A DNA stretch of 14,488 nt, taken from the NCBI GenBank assembly GCA_947645535.1, contig CANSDD010000035.1, positions 1 to 14,488 of the forward strand. The letters are read 5' to 3'. Below the pieces are notes generated by a model. That model was not told where the DNA came from and made no database searches. It was given only the letters and a program-made list of their open reading frames with translations. Both the position numbers and the translations under genes were made by a program. Source of the stretch: an uncultured Mycoplasmatota bacterium. GTDB taxonomy: Bacteria > Bacillota_I > Bacilli_A > RF39 > UBA660. Each line of letters opens with the position of its first letter. Position 1 is the stretch's first letter. Shown here piece by piece: positions 13,383-14,488 of the stretch.

Positions 13383-14450
13383 ATGTTAAAAAATAAGCCT
13401 GATTTTAAATTAATCAATTTATCACTTATTATGTTGATTGTATTTTTGATGTATCGTACAGGAAATTTATGGACAGGTGTATTTCATACTATCATAAAAG
13501 TTATAACACCATTTTTCTTTGCTTTTGTGGTTGCATATGCATTATATCCAATTTTAAAATATTTACAAAAGAAAAAAATTCCCAAAGGAATTGGAATCTT
13601 TTTGATTTTAGGAGTATTGCTTGGCACTATTGTAATATTATCTGTTATGGTAGGTCCATTGTTATTTAATCAAGTATCTAGTTTGTTTAATGGTATTATC
13701 GATTTCTGTAAAGAAATTACAACTAATTACAATATTGACTTAGGAAGTATTCAAACCTCTTTATCTGATATATTTAATCAAATCATTGTAAAGCTTGGAA
13801 AGTATGTTTCTGATGGTGCTATGAATGCGATAGGGGTTTCTATCAATTATTTATCAATTATTTTTATTGCATTTGCTGCAGCTATTTATATTTTATCTGA
13901 TATGGAAAAAATAAGAGCTAGTGTAAAACAATATTTAATGAGAAAAAATAATCGTTCTTATCTTTATGTAAGAAGACTTGATAATGAAATGCAAAATTAT
14001 TTAAAAGGTTTTTTAAAGATTATGGTTATTAGTTTTTTTGAATATACTTTTGCATTTTCTATTATTGGTCATCCAAATGCGATATTGCTTGGTATTTTAG
14101 CGGCGTTAGGAAATTTAATTCCATATTTTGGTGGAATATTAGTAAATATTATAGCAGCAATTACAGCATTTGTAATTAGTCCAGCATTATTTATTAAAAC
14201 AGTAATTGTATTTGCAATATTATCCAATATTGATGGTTATGTAATCAATCCACTAGTATATGGCAAATCAAATGAGCTTCATCCTTTAATTACAATTTTT
14301 GCAGTATTTGCAGGTGGAATTTTAATGGGATTAGCAGGCATTATTTTAGCTCTTCCACTTTCTATTGTATTAGTTACAACCTATAAGTTTTATGAACAAG
14401 ATATTAGTGATAAGCTTGGAGATATAAAGAAAAATAAGAAAAAAGACTAA
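13383..14450 (+). CDS. AI-2E family transporter (YrrI/PerM-like permease)
   Basis: A 355-residue membrane protein. The usual plan is visible: N-terminal helices (about 10-24, 32-57, 68-90), an amphipathic variable segment (91-150), then helices near 153-172, 209-228, 232-262, 268-285 and 300-335. Family landmarks are GNLIPYFGGI (243-252), NPLVYGKSNELHPL (289-302), AGGILMGLAGIILALPL (310-326) and a lysine-rich C-terminus. Members export small molecules or ions; the AI-2 role applies only to some, and the substrate here is unknown. It begins 5 bases after dtd with a weak ribosome-binding site (AGTAGG overlapping the dtd stop), so it is the last gene of the cluster. In B. subtilis a related gene, yrrI, lies near alaS, not far from this region. 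Confidence 0.88.
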   Translation: MLKNKPDFKLINLSLIMLIVFLMYRTGNLWTGVFHTIIKVITPFFFAFVVAYALYPILKYLQKKKIPKGIGIFLILGVLLGTIVILSVMVGPLLFNQVSSLFNGIIDFCKEITTNYNIDLGSIQTSLSDIFNQIIVKLGKYVSDGAMNAIGVSINYLSIIFIAFAAAIYILSDMEKIRASVKQYLMRKNNRSYLYVRRLDNEMQNYLKGFLKIMVISFFEYTFAFSIIGHPNAILLGILAALGNLIPYFGGILVNIIAAITAFVISPALFIKTVIVFAILSNIDGYVINPLVYGKSNELHPLITIFAVFAGGILMGLAGIILALPLSIVLVTTYKFYEQDISDKLGDIKKNKKKD

Positions 14451-14461
14451 ATAAGGATTAT

Positions 14462-14486
14462 GAGATAGATTATTTCTATCTTTTTT
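14462..14486 (+). terminator. Terminator at the end of the secDF-rel-dtd cluster
   Basis: AGATAGA (14463-14469) pairs with TCTATCT (14475-14481) around TTATT, with a further G-U pair, and runs into T to 14486. It lies 12 bases past the transporter stop and closes the plus-strand unit. Confidence 0.75.
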
Positions 14487-14488
14487 GA

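Noticed and set aside
13469..13669. 66-codon frame overlapping the AI-2E transporter
   Set aside because: Out-of-frame shadow of a conserved gene, without a ribosome-binding site.
1..14488. CRISPR arrays, tRNA or rRNA genes, toxin-antitoxin or defence operons
   Set aside because: No regularly spaced direct repeats, no cloverleaf or rRNA sequence and no paired toxin-like small genes were seen on either strand.

Overview
The window is AT-rich, densely packed DNA from a Firmicutes-type bacterium. The ribosome-binding sites are AGGAGG or AGGTGAT, promoters such as TTGACA-17-TATAAT are near consensus, terminators are short hairpins with T tracts, and the standard genetic code fits (all Trp codons inspected are TGG). 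The core gene set (tgt, YrzE-like, YrbG-like, SpoVB-like, ComN-like, a fused secDF, rel, dtd, AI-2E exporter) matches the chromosomal tgt-to-dtd region of Bacillus subtilis as I remember it. An AT-rich member of the Bacilli, perhaps gut-associated, is the best inference; the species cannot be named from sequence alone.

Layout. 1-461: decayed 3' part of a probable Rpn/PD-(D/E)XK transposase-like gene and a terminator. 490-3440: a consensus promoter, tgt (queuosine modification of tRNA), then two tandem paralogous calcineurin-like phosphoesterases, the first overlapping tgt by 8 bases. 3441-5300: a gene-poor stretch holding terminators, a tyrosine-recombinase pseudogene with mutated catalytic residues, one intact small membrane protein (YrzE/TIGR04086 type) with its own promoter and terminator, and an internally deleted IS200/IS605 tnpB relic. 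5301-7211: a YetF/DUF421 membrane protein (YrbG-like) converging on, and overlapping, a minus-strand SpoVB-like flippase. 7331-8100: a lone type IV pilin-like gene and a short, probably frameshifted membrane ORF. 8151-14486: comN-like, secDF, rel, dtd and an AI-2E-family transporter, closely spaced on the plus strand and closed by a terminator.

How it works together. The plus-strand backbone is housekeeping: tRNA modification (Tgt), protein export driven by the proton-motive force (SecDF), (p)ppGpp control (Rel) and D-aminoacyl-tRNA proofreading (Dtd). The accessory genes sit where the ancestral order is broken. yajC is not seen between tgt and the yrzE-like gene, recJ/apt are not seen between secDF and rel, and the yrzE-like and spoVB-like genes are on the minus strand. 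The recombinase and TnpB relics flank the inverted yrzE-like gene, so past mobile-element activity is a plausible cause of the rearrangement. I found no intact novel defence or mobile system. The most unusual items are the double phosphoesterase insertion, the isolated pilin gene beside comN, the altered SecD motif, and the structured transcript region downstream of the yrzE-like gene.
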